Of a stretch of 64,000 nt of DNA, positions 55,247-63,920 are shown piece after piece. Below the pieces are notes generated by a model. That model had not been told where the DNA came from. It made no database searches and was given only the letters and a program-made list of their open reading frames with translations. This DNA comes from Gammaproteobacteria bacterium (GTDB lineage: Bacteria; Pseudomonadota; Gammaproteobacteria; SZUA-152): positions 36,085 to 100,084 of the forward strand of contig JAKIUN010000006.1 in NCBI GenBank assembly GCA_021647505.1, written 5' to 3'. The number at the start of each line of letters is the position of its first letter. Positions within the stretch are counted from its first letter, which is position 1. The position numbers and the translations under genes are program-made.

Positions 55247-56810
55247 GGGAAGCGTGGTCAAACTCAAACCGCAGGAAGCAGCAGAAAGCCCGCCCGGAAA
55301 GCTCATGAGCCTGCCGGCGCTGGCGGCCTTTGCCGCCGACTGCCGCCACTGCGGTGAACGCATTGTGCTCTGCCACGGCACTTACGACCTCATGCACATC
55401 GGTCACATCAAGCACCTGCAGGCGGCACGTAAACTTGGTGATCGGCTGCTAGTGACACTGACCGCCGACACCTTCGTCAACAAGGGCCCGGATCGACCCG
55501 TATTTACCGAAACCCTGCGCGGCGAAAGCATTGCTGCACTGGACTGCGTGGACGGCGTAGCCATCAATGCCGCCGAGACCGCCATCCCCGTCATCGAGGC
55601 CCTGCGCCCACACATCTACGTCAAGGGCAGCGACTACATCCGTGCGCAGGACGACGTAACGGGAAATATCCACCGCGAGCAGGTGGCTGTGGAAGGTGTG
55701 GGTGGCCGCATCCACTTCACCCAGGAGGCCACCTTCAGCTCCAGCAACCTACTCAACGAACACTTCAGCGCCCTCGACGACGAGGTGCGCAACTTCCTGC
55801 GCGGCTTTCGCCAGCGTCACGACGCTGAAAGCCTGAAACTGTGCCTCAACCGCCTGGCCGGCCTCGAGGTGCTGGTGCTCGGCGACATCATCATCGACGA
55901 ATATCACTACACTCGACCGCTGGGGCAAACCGGCAAGGGCAACGTGCTGGCGGTGCAATACGAAAGCCAAGAGCGCTTTGCCGGTGGCGCCATCGCCGTG
56001 GCCAATCACGTTGCTGGCTTTACCCGCAAGGTCACCCTGCTGGGTGGCCTCGGCGGCCAGGCATCGCACGAAGATTTCATCCGCAAACACCTGCGCGATA
56101 ATATCCAGCCACGTTTCTTCACCAATGACACCGCCCATACCCTGGTCAAACGCCGCTATATCGGCGACGACGCCAGCAAGCTGTTCGAGGTCTATTTCGG
56201 TGGCGAGGCCCTGACTTCAGCGGAAATAGAGAGTGATATATGCCGCTGGCTGGACGGCCACCTCGAACGCTTCGACGCCGTCATCGTTCCCGATTTTGGC
56301 AATGGCTTTATTACCTCCGGTATGATCGACAGCCTTGCCGGCGGCGCACGCTTTCTCGCCGTCAACACCCAGGTCAACAGCGGCAACCGCGGCTATCACG
56401 TCATTACTCGCTACCCACGCGCTGACTTCGTCTCCCTCAACGAACCGGAGCTGCGCATGGCTGCGGGCAACCGCCAGGGCGACATCGAGCACATCGCCCG
56501 CGACATCGCCGTGCGACTGGGCGCAGCACATCTCGCCGTCACCCGCGGCACCCGTGGCGTGCTGATGCAGGAGTGCGCCATCGACGCCAGTCATGCCATC
56601 CCGGCGCTATCAGGACGAGTGGTCGATCGCATCGGCGCCGGCGACGCCTTTCTCTCTCTGGCCGGGTTGTGCCTATGTGCTGACATCCCGGCGGACATCG
56701 CCGCCTTCTTTGGCAGCATCGCCGGGGCCATGAACGTGCAGACCGTGTGCAACCGCGAGCCGGTGGATCCGGTGCAGTTCCAGAAATACCTCACCACCCT
56801 GCTGAAATGA
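55239..56810 (+). CDS. HldE-like bifunctional enzyme with reversed domain order
   Basis: A 523-residue fusion. Residues about 35-165 are a nucleotidyltransferase (VLCHGTYDLMHIGHIKHLQAARKLGD, then PHIYVKGSDYI), and about 195-520 a PfkB/ribokinase-type kinase (LVLGDIIIDEY, FAGGAIAVANHVA, IPALSGRVVDRIGAGDAFLSLAG). E. coli HldE has kinase first and nucleotidyltransferase second; here they are swapped. Together they would phosphorylate a heptose 7-phosphate at C1 and activate it as the ADP or CDP form. The start at 55239 is favoured by GGAG 11 nt upstream; it overlaps the SIS gene by 8 bp. No GmhB phosphatase is nearby. Confidence 0.85.
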   Translation: MAKGSVVKLKPQEAAESPPGKLMSLPALAAFAADCRHCGERIVLCHGTYDLMHIGHIKHLQAARKLGDRLLVTLTADTFVNKGPDRPVFTETLRGESIAALDCVDGVAINAAETAIPVIEALRPHIYVKGSDYIRAQDDVTGNIHREQVAVEGVGGRIHFTQEATFSSSNLLNEHFSALDDEVRNFLRGFRQRHDAESLKLCLNRLAGLEVLVLGDIIIDEYHYTRPLGQTGKGNVLAVQYESQERFAGGAIAVANHVAGFTRKVTLLGGLGGQASHEDFIRKHLRDNIQPRFFTNDTAHTLVKRRYIGDDASKLFEVYFGGEALTSAEIESDICRWLDGHLERFDAVIVPDFGNGFITSGMIDSLAGGARFLAVNTQVNSGNRGYHVITRYPRADFVSLNEPELRMAAGNRQGDIEHIARDIAVRLGAAHLAVTRGTRGVLMQECAIDASHAIPALSGRVVDRIGAGDAFLSLAGLCLCADIPADIAAFFGSIAGAMNVQTVCNREPVDPVQFQKYLTTLLK

Positions 56811-56830
56811 GCGCCGCCATGGACGAACCG

Positions 56831-57095
56831 GTGTACTGCGTCGCTCTTGGAGGTGCATTCAGTGAGCCACAGCGCGGCCAGATGCAAGGCGCGGCTGCGC
56901 CGGAAGGGCTGTTCCCTTTCAAGCAGCCGCAACGCCGCAGGTGGTCGCGCTGTGGCTCACCCGGAGGGAGCCCCCCAAAAACACCAGGATCGCGTTGCGG
57001 CACTTGTAAAGGGCTGGGCCATTCACTGCGTGCCGCGCCTTGTCCTGGCACTTTTGGGGGGCTCTGAATGTACCGCCAAGAGCAACGCAGTACAC
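56831..57095. mobile_element. 265-bp cloverleaf-like inverted-repeat element entering the E1-alpha gene
   Basis: The ends (56831-56862 and 57064-57095) are complementary at 29 of 32 positions, starting GTGTACTGCG. Inside are two perfect-to-near-perfect hairpins: GTGAGCCACAGCGCGGCC with its complement (56862-56960) and GAGCCCCCCAAAA...TTTTGGGGGGCTC (56968-57064). It therefore tiles into a stem with two arms. Length and layout equal those of the element at 27.7 kb, although the sequences differ. No target duplication is obvious. Its right end contains the E1-alpha start codon and first nine codons. Confidence 0.75.
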
Positions 57096-58042
57096 TAGAT
57101 CTGTTCCGACAAATGCTACGCATCCGCCGCGTCGAAGAGGCGCTGGCCGAGCGCTACACCGAACAGAAAATGCGCTGCCCGATGCACCTGTGCATCGGCC
57201 AGGAAGCCACCGCAGTAGGCGTCATCTCCGCCCTGGCGGAAGAAGACCGCGTATTCAGCGGCCACCGCGCCCACGGCCACTATCTGGCCAAAGGCGGCGA
57301 TCTCACCGCCATGATTGCCGAACTCTATGGCCGCGCCAGTGGTTGCAGCCAGGGGCGCGGCGGCTCCATGCACCTAATCGACACAGATGCCGGTTTCATG
57401 GGCTCCACGGCCATCGTCGGCGGCACCGTGCCAATGGCGGTGGGTGCCGCCTGGGCCAGCCAGCTACGTGGCGAGGGCCGTGTGGTCTGCCTGTTCTTCG
57501 GTGACGGCTGTTTCGAGCAGGGCGTGATGCACGAGTCGATGAACTTCGCCGCTCTGCACCGGCTGCCGATCCTGTTCGTGTGCGAGAACAATCACTATGC
57601 CGTCTATACCCCGTTAGAAAAAAGACAGCCCGGGCGGCCGATCCACGCCATCGCCGACGCCCATGGCCTGCACGCGCAAGAACTGGACGGCAACCGTCTA
57701 CCTGCCGTGCGCACCGCAGCCGATAAGGCCGTGCACCGCACCCGCGCCGGCGACGGCCCACAGTTTCTGGAACTGCACACCTGGCGCTGGCGTGAACACT
57801 GCGGCCCGGATGTCGACGACCACCTGGGTTATCGCACCCCCGAGGCGCAGGCCGACTGGCTGGCCCGCTGCCCCATCGAACACGAGGCTGTGCGTCTGCG
57901 TGCGCTCGGACTGCTCGACGACAACGACAGGCAATACCTCGAAAACGCTATCCAACATGAAATAGACCTCGCCTTCGACAGCGCCCTGCGCGCCCCACTG
58001 CCCCGCGTGGAAGATATGTATGGACACCTCTATGGTCAGTAA
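57068..58042 (+). CDS. Thiamine-diphosphate enzyme, E1 component alpha subunit
   Basis: A 324-residue subunit of the pyruvate/acetoin dehydrogenase E1-alpha type: LFRQMLRIRRVEEALAERY, HLCIGQEATAVGV, RVFSGHRAHGHYLAKGG, GGSMHLID and the ThDP motif GDGCFEQGVMHESMNFAALHRLPILFVCENN. Its first nine residues (MYRQEQRST) are encoded by the end of an inverted-repeat element, and conserved sequence begins right after it. No E2 or E3 gene follows, so a decarboxylating transfer of a two-carbon or acyl group to a sugar is more likely than a classical dehydrogenase. It overlaps E1-beta by 23 bp. Confidence 0.88.
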   Translation: MYRQEQRSTLDLFRQMLRIRRVEEALAERYTEQKMRCPMHLCIGQEATAVGVISALAEEDRVFSGHRAHGHYLAKGGDLTAMIAELYGRASGCSQGRGGSMHLIDTDAGFMGSTAIVGGTVPMAVGAAWASQLRGEGRVVCLFFGDGCFEQGVMHESMNFAALHRLPILFVCENNHYAVYTPLEKRQPGRPIHAIADAHGLHAQELDGNRLPAVRTAADKAVHRTRAGDGPQFLELHTWRWREHCGPDVDDHLGYRTPEAQADWLARCPIEHEAVRLRALGLLDDNDRQYLENAIQHEIDLAFDSALRAPLPRVEDMYGHLYGQ

Positions 58043-59141
58043 GCCATTGGCCGATATTTCCCCGTCACTCGCCGTACGCGAGCAAACCGGCATTGAGGCC
58101 CTCAACGATGCGCTGAGCCTGTGCCTGCAACGCGACCCGACGACCCTGCTGATCGGCGAGGGCGTGCCCGACCCCAAGGGCATCTTCGGCACCACCAGCG
58201 GCCTACGCCAGCGCTTTGGCCCACAACGCGTGCTGGACATGCCGCTGGCCGAGAACGCCCTCACTGGCATCTGCATCGGCGCCGCCATCAGCGGCCTGCG
58301 GCCGATCATGGTGCATCAGCGCATCGACTTCGCCCTGCTGGCCATGGATCAGCTCATCAATAACGCCGCCAAATGGCGCTACATGTTCGGCGGTCAGGCC
58401 CAGGTACCGCTAGTGGTGCGCTGTATCGTCGGCCGCGGCTGGGGTCAGGGGCCACAGCATGCGCAAAGCCTGCAAAGTCTGTTCGCCCATATCCCGGGGT
58501 TGAAGGTAGTGATGCCGGTATTCCCCGACGACGCCAAGGGCATGCTGTGCGCCGCCGTCGCCGACAATGACCCGGTGATCTTCATTGAGCACCGCTGGAT
58601 ACATCCGCTGCGCGGCAAAGTCCCTACCGGCTATTTTGAAACACCACTGGGCAAGGCGCGGCGACGCCGCAAAGGCAGTGACATCACCATCGCCACCTTT
58701 TCCTATATGACCATCGAAGCTCTGAGCGCCGCGCACAGTCTCGCCCGCCTGGGTATCGAAGCCGAAATTATCGACATGCGCAGTGTCAGTCCGCTGGATG
58801 TGCCCGCGGTGCTGCGTTCGGTGGCCAAGACAGGCCACCTGTTGGTGGCGGACACGGGGCACCAGAGCTTTGGCGTCACCGCCGAGCTCATCGCCCGCGT
58901 CAGCCGCCAGGGCTTCGACCACCTGCGCGCCGCGCCCGCCAGCGTCGCCCTGCCCGACCTGCCCTGCCCCACCTCGCACGCCTGGGCCGGACACTATTAT
59001 CCGACCGCCGCCAGCATCGCCGAGCAGGCGCTGCGGGTGTGTGGCGTTCGTATCGGCGAAGCCCAGCGGCATGAACTGAGCACACTGCAACCGGATACGC
59101 CAGCCGATATTCCCAACCCCGATTATCGCGGCCCTTTCTAG
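58020..59141 (+). CDS. Thiamine-diphosphate enzyme, E1 component beta subunit
   Basis: A 373-residue E1-beta/transketolase C-domain protein: GIEALNDALSLCL, VLDMPLAENALTGICIGAAISGLRPIMVHQRIDFALLAMDQLINNAAKWRYMFGGQ, and RSVSPLDVPAVLRSVAKTGHLLVADTGH. It forms the active site jointly with E1-alpha. The ORF start (58020, GGAAG 6 nt upstream) overlaps E1-alpha; ATG 58032 is an alternative. Acceptor substrate unknown. Confidence 0.88.
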   Translation: MDTSMVSKPLADISPSLAVREQTGIEALNDALSLCLQRDPTTLLIGEGVPDPKGIFGTTSGLRQRFGPQRVLDMPLAENALTGICIGAAISGLRPIMVHQRIDFALLAMDQLINNAAKWRYMFGGQAQVPLVVRCIVGRGWGQGPQHAQSLQSLFAHIPGLKVVMPVFPDDAKGMLCAAVADNDPVIFIEHRWIHPLRGKVPTGYFETPLGKARRRRKGSDITIATFSYMTIEALSAAHSLARLGIEAEIIDMRSVSPLDVPAVLRSVAKTGHLLVADTGHQSFGVTAELIARVSRQGFDHLRAAPASVALPDLPCPTSHAWAGHYYPTAASIAEQALRVCGVRIGEAQRHELSTLQPDTPADIPNPDYRGPF

Positions 59142-59179
59142 TACTTCATCAAGGTAATAACGAACCGCAAGGAAACACC

Positions 59180-60559
59180 ATGTCTAACAACCAGCCACAG
59201 AAAAACCGCTTCGGTAACACCGTGCAGACCGACCTGCCCGACGATGCACCGCGCGCCCGGCAGCCCGGCCACAAGCTACGCACCTCCAACGACATCGTCG
59301 ACCGCAGCGAATTGGAATCCGGCAATACGCAGAGCGCCTCGGTGCACACCCTGCAGGGTCAGCAGATCCAGTTGGTGCACATCGAAGAGCAGGTCGGCCT
59401 GGTGCGCCTGGAAACGGCACAACCGGCCAGCGTACCGAATCAATTCACCGGCCCCAGCTACCGCAATCACAGCGAGCGCTTCCGCTTCGATGGCCACAAG
59501 ATGCTGCACCACCTCGACCGAGTGATGGCCTGGCAGAACGGCGAACGTTTTTCCCCCGTGCACATCGACATGGGGCTGACAAAATTCTGCAACACAGCCT
59601 GTATTTACTGTTATGCCGTAGTGCAGAACATGACCAAGGGCACGATGATCGAACGTGACGCCCTGTTGCGTTACATCGAGGACTGCGGGCGTCTCGGCGT
59701 GCGCTCGCTGGGCTTCATCGGTGACGGCGAACCGACACTGAACCCGGCGCTCTACGACGCCACCGTACTGGCCGGACAACAAGGCATTGACACATCCATG
59801 GCCACCAACGGCCTGCTGCTGGACATGGATCGCGTCCATGAGCTGCTAGCCAATATGTCGTGGATTCGCTTCAACCTCTCCGCCGGCACGCCCGAAGGCT
59901 TTCAGCGGGTGCACCAGTCCAAGGCCAGGAACTTCGATCTTCTGGTGGAAAAGATTCGCAGTCTGGTAGCCATCAAAAAAGAACACAACTACAACTGCAC
60001 CATCGGCCTGCAAATGGTGCTGATCCCCGAATGCTATGACCAAGTGCTGGCCGAGGCGGAACTGGGTGCGGAGCTGGGCGTGGACTATTTCGTCATCAAG
60101 CATTGCTCCGATTCCGAGTACAAGGAAATCGGCATCGACTACAAGGACTATGCCAGCATCGAAGACGTGCTGAAACAGGCAGAAAGCCTGTCAACCGAGG
60201 ATTATGTGGTGCAGGCCAAGTGGAACAAGATTCGTGCCAGTGAAGAAACGGAGCTCTATCGCAATGGCTACCGCAAGTACGACGTCTGTATGGGCACGCC
60301 CTTTCTGCTGCAAATCTCCGGCAACGGCAAGATCTACCCCTGCGGCCCCTTCTTCAACAAGGAACGATTTTATATGGGCGACCTGCACGACGGTTCATTT
60401 TTCGATCTGGTCAACAGCGACCATTACTGGAATGTGCACAAGGACATCGCCGAGTCAGTGGACGTGCACAAGGACTGCGCCATCGGCTGCCGGCAGGATT
60501 ACGTCAACAAATTCCTGTGGGATATTCATAATCCGCCGGAGCATATTAATTTTATTTGA
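59180..60559 (+). CDS. Radical SAM/SPASM enzyme 2
   Basis: A 459-residue radical SAM protein. An N-terminal extension of about 115 residues precedes the core, whose cluster motif is CNTACIYCYAVV, followed by SLGFIGDGEPTLNPAL and SMATNGLLL. The SPASM-like C-terminus has Cys in YDVCMGTPF, IYPCGPFF and DCAIGC, and ends HINFI. It appears to be a distant paralogue of radical SAM enzyme 1 and closes the operon. The two enzymes bracket the sugar-nucleotide and thiamine-diphosphate genes, suggesting two radical steps on one substrate. Confidence 0.85.
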   Translation: MSNNQPQKNRFGNTVQTDLPDDAPRARQPGHKLRTSNDIVDRSELESGNTQSASVHTLQGQQIQLVHIEEQVGLVRLETAQPASVPNQFTGPSYRNHSERFRFDGHKMLHHLDRVMAWQNGERFSPVHIDMGLTKFCNTACIYCYAVVQNMTKGTMIERDALLRYIEDCGRLGVRSLGFIGDGEPTLNPALYDATVLAGQQGIDTSMATNGLLLDMDRVHELLANMSWIRFNLSAGTPEGFQRVHQSKARNFDLLVEKIRSLVAIKKEHNYNCTIGLQMVLIPECYDQVLAEAELGAELGVDYFVIKHCSDSEYKEIGIDYKDYASIEDVLKQAESLSTEDYVVQAKWNKIRASEETELYRNGYRKYDVCMGTPFLLQISGNGKIYPCGPFFNKERFYMGDLHDGSFFDLVNSDHYWNVHKDIAESVDVHKDCAIGCRQDYVNKFLWDIHNPPEHINFI

Positions 60560-60674
60560 GGGAAAATGGCTAGAGACTACATTCAAAACCCCCATATACT
60601 CTCTATGCATGTGATATCAACGATGGCTCTGTTTCATTCGAAACGTCAAATCAATTTAGTCCAGTGGCTTCTTG

Positions 60675-62918
60675 CTAGCCCGGCGCGTCACAGGCCACTC
60701 CTCTTGAATTATTAAACAATGTCACAAGTTTACGAGCATCTGCAACATTTACCTTTCCATCCACATTGAAATCAAAAGCGACATTGTACTCACCGGATGA
60801 GCTTCGGATCTCGGCAAAGATAACGTTTAAATCTGTTCGATCCACACACTCGTCATTATTTAAATCACCTACCAGTACCGGTTTTGGTATGGAAGAAAAA
60901 ATTAAGGCTCGGGGCGAACTGACAAATGCAAACGTACCTTTAGAAGTTCCGGTCTGACCATCATAACGCATAATACCACCTTTATGAGAACCACCAACAA
61001 TATTAGCACTTACATAAAGATCTCCTTGTGGACCAAAAGCCATCCCCTGCGGAGAACCCAAACCACCATTGCGTGAAGAAGAAATAAATTCGTCGATAAA
61101 AAGCCCCGGATTGGATCCAAAAGGTCCTTGATAGCGCAAAATATTATCCGTTTCACTTGCAATATAAAGGTTATTATCTGACCCGAAGGCCAAGTCCCTA
61201 GGCCTAATCAAACCACCACTGCCTGATTGAACGAATTCACCTATAAAGGCTCCCGCGTCAACGGCAAGTGGCCCATGAAAGCTCAACACGTTGCTGCCTC
61301 CACTTACAACGTAAAGATTACCATTCGGTCCAAATGTTAGTTTTGTCGGAAAATTTAACCCACCACTACCCGAAGCAACAAACCTATCAATGAAAGCGCC
61401 CGGGGTATTCTCAAACGGCCCCTGATAACGGTTGATAGTGTTGTTGAGGGGGTCGCTAACATAGATATTGCCATCAGAACCAAAAACTAATCCTCCAATA
61501 CCAGCGAGACCTCCACTGTCGTAACGAATGTACGCAGCATCTTCATCATCGAATTTCCCAAACTCTCCTGTCACACCATCGTAGCGTTTAACAGCGATAC
61601 CGCTTAAATCAGGCCCATAAATACCTATCATAGCGTCAGCGACATAAAGCCTGCCATCCGGACCAAAAGTGAGATCAACCGGATGTTCCGCTCGCCCGCC
61701 ACCCTCACACGTATCACTCCACGGGTTGATCAAAATACAATGAGGAACAAACTCACTGGCATAAACCCCCGTCTCGCCATCGTGACGCAAAATTCTTCCT
61801 GCAGACTTAATGCCTGAAGGTACATTGTCACTAATGATTAACAGCGAATTAAATGGCTGATTAATGATAAACTGCGTAGTTTCTGTGGTGTTAGCTAGAA
61901 TTTCATTGGAAATCGTGTTGACAAGGTTTAAATTAACCGTTGCCGTATGACGCCCACTTTCCAGTGTAACTGGAATATCAGCATTCAATGGACTGTAGCT
62001 TCCTTCTTGTGAAAAAATTTTCAGTGAATCTAAGAAAAGTTGCAGCGTGAATTTTTCGTCGGCTTTCACTCCGCCAAATTTAGATACACCTTGCGTACTT
62101 AACATCACACGGCTTTCATCAATATTCGTTCCGTCAATGGGTGAAAGACGGGTTATCTCTGTTTCCGGTACACGTAAATTTATTATTTTCTCTGCCTTGT
62201 CCAGTGTTTTCCCGGATTTAATTAGTTTTGCGATGAATGTTACTCTATGATCTCCACCAGCGAGCTGAACCGGCACCTTTAAGCTCAAAGGTGTACTAGT
62301 TGATTCTTTCAATCCAACACTTGTTGAGTTTAAAAGAAGTTCTAACTGAAGTATTTCACCCACTGGCAATCCACCAAACATTGATGCAGCTGAAGCACTC
62401 AGCACAACTGAGCCTGCTTTGACAGTGACCCCATTCATGGGCGAAAAGTTTGTTATATCTACATCTGGAACCCGTATTGTTGAAAATCCTATTGTGTTTG
62501 AATATTGTCGGCTTATTTGACCTGTCCCACATTTTACATCGCTAATACGAATACGGGCTTTAGCGGTATGTGAACCCAAGACAATTGAGTGACTCTTTGT
62601 TACCTTTTTAGTACCACTTCCTATATATCCTTCATTGTACTCGTTACCATTAATAGTCAGGAATAATTGAACACTACGACAGCCAGATAACCCGGTAATT
62701 GATTTTATTTTAAAGTCGATAGACGTTTTATTTTGAAAAGTCTGTCTATTTTCAGGCTCCAGAATCATAACGCTGGCATGTGCAATACCTACATATGTGA
62801 GAATTAAACTAAAAACAAGCATCGCAATCCATCGCCCCACCCTTCGCGGATAAATCACAAACAAAGCGTGAACTATATTTCTTACATAACCAATGACTGA
62901 AAAATTTCTGATGTTCAT
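60675..62918 (-). CDS. Secreted NHL-type beta-propeller protein with C-terminal dockerin-like domain
   Basis: A 747-residue secreted protein. After a long N-region, a hydrophobic segment (RWIAMLVFSLILTYVGIAHA) acts as signal peptide. Residues about 50-370 contain three Ig-like repeats (ITNFSPMNGVTVKAGSVVLSA, ITRLSPIDGTNIDESRVMLST). Residues about 380-670 hold an NHL-like propeller (HPVDLTFGPDGRLYVADA, GGLVFGSDGNIYVSDP, TKLTFGPNGNLYV, RDLAFGSDNNLYIAS). The C-terminus has two EF-hand-like dockerin repeats (GDLNNDECVDRTDLNVIF and FNVDGKVNVADARKLV). The start at 62918 has GAGAG 6 nt upstream. Function unknown; calcium-dependent binding is suggested. Confidence 0.8.
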   Translation of the reverse strand: MNIRNFSVIGYVRNIVHALFVIYPRRVGRWIAMLVFSLILTYVGIAHASVMILEPENRQTFQNKTSIDFKIKSITGLSGCRSVQLFLTINGNEYNEGYIGSGTKKVTKSHSIVLGSHTAKARIRISDVKCGTGQISRQYSNTIGFSTIRVPDVDITNFSPMNGVTVKAGSVVLSASAASMFGGLPVGEILQLELLLNSTSVGLKESTSTPLSLKVPVQLAGGDHRVTFIAKLIKSGKTLDKAEKIINLRVPETEITRLSPIDGTNIDESRVMLSTQGVSKFGGVKADEKFTLQLFLDSLKIFSQEGSYSPLNADIPVTLESGRHTATVNLNLVNTISNEILANTTETTQFIINQPFNSLLIISDNVPSGIKSAGRILRHDGETGVYASEFVPHCILINPWSDTCEGGGRAEHPVDLTFGPDGRLYVADAMIGIYGPDLSGIAVKRYDGVTGEFGKFDDEDAAYIRYDSGGLAGIGGLVFGSDGNIYVSDPLNNTINRYQGPFENTPGAFIDRFVASGSGGLNFPTKLTFGPNGNLYVVSGGSNVLSFHGPLAVDAGAFIGEFVQSGSGGLIRPRDLAFGSDNNLYIASETDNILRYQGPFGSNPGLFIDEFISSSRNGGLGSPQGMAFGPQGDLYVSANIVGGSHKGGIMRYDGQTGTSKGTFAFVSSPRALIFSSIPKPVLVGDLNNDECVDRTDLNVIFAEIRSSSGEYNVAFDFNVDGKVNVADARKLVTLFNNSRGVACDAPG

Positions 62919-63140
62919 AGCCATCTCTCTATTAGGTTAGTCCGTATTTTTTACAAATTTAACGGTACTGAGGGACAATAGGGGACAGACCATTATAATT
63001 CCGAATCGTCTCCAAATTCTCCCCCAGCTGAAACCGTGATCTGACTCCCATTTATGCATTCCTTAATCGTTAATCTTATAGCACCCCTCGTGGATTTCTG
63101 AAAGTTAAAAGTGGCAGCCCCTTGCACCGCTAGAACTATC
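62919..63140. other. Gap between the two dockerin-like genes
   Basis: About 220 bp with no convincing gene. The minus-strand ORF at 62993-63202 overlaps the next gene and shows no family features. Confidence 0.4.
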
Positions 63141-63920
63141 TTAGTTACAAGATAATCCTCTTGGATTAGTAAAGCGGGTAACAAGAAATCTCGCATCAGC
63201 AATATTTACGCTTCTGTCACCGTTGAGGTCGTACAATGTGTTGTTGGTGGCTGGATCACGAATGTCTGAAATTATAATATTTAAGTCGCCCCGATCAACA
63301 CAGCCATCATTATTTATGTCATAGAAACTTGGCTCATGTGGTGCCAAATCGGTACCTATGACAAGGTCGATGGCAGCGTGGAAAATACGGCCACGATCAT
63401 CAAATTCACGCACCAAATTCAGCATAGTAGCTAGATCAGACTCCACTAAGTCGTTGAATATAATCTCGCCATTAACCTTTACTATGACAGGTATATCGAA
63501 GTCCACCATAGCAGGATGTAAGTACAAAATAGCTTCCCGAACATTTTCTGAGGTGATTTCAAAGAGGTTATTACCTTTATTGACTGCCCAAGCTCTTTGT
63601 ACGATGTTTGCATTGTTAGCAGGGCGCAGTCTCAACCAGTGGAACGTCGATGCGGGAATCGGGCGCTGGGCAACCCAAGTGACACCTAAACATGCGTTCT
63701 GATCAGCTGTATCAAACTGTAGATTCGGAATATCCAAACCGCCCGGTGCTCCCCAAGGGCCGGCACCTGCAAAGACCGATTGTCGATACAGATTACGTGA
63801 GTTCGCAAGAAACAGGTTTCCTACGTCATCGACATATTCTTGGAAGATTGCATGTCCACCACCCGGTTTTTCCGGGTCTTCTGAAGAATCTGTGGGTAAA
63901 CTATTGATCAATTTAGGCAA
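63141..63920 (-). pseudogene. Dockerin-like protein, 5' end missing or frameshifted
   Basis: A 259-codon frame with no ATG start: it opens at a TTG with no signal peptide, and an in-frame stop lies eight codons upstream. The body contains LPTDSSEDPEKPGGGHAIFQEYVDD and a beta-rich region; the C-terminus is a dockerin pair, YDINNDGCVDRGDLNIII and YDLNGDRSVNIADARFLVTRF, ending PRGLSCN, very similar to the end of the preceding gene (RGVACDAPG). The N-terminal part, expected to hold the signal peptide, may have been lost through a frameshift or an insertion near 63.93 kb; a true gene with an unusual start is the alternative. The last 80 bp of the window hold no recognisable gene. Confidence 0.55.

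Noticed and set aside
62993-63202. 69-codon minus-strand ORF
   Set aside because: Overlaps the dockerin-like gene in another frame and lacks family features.
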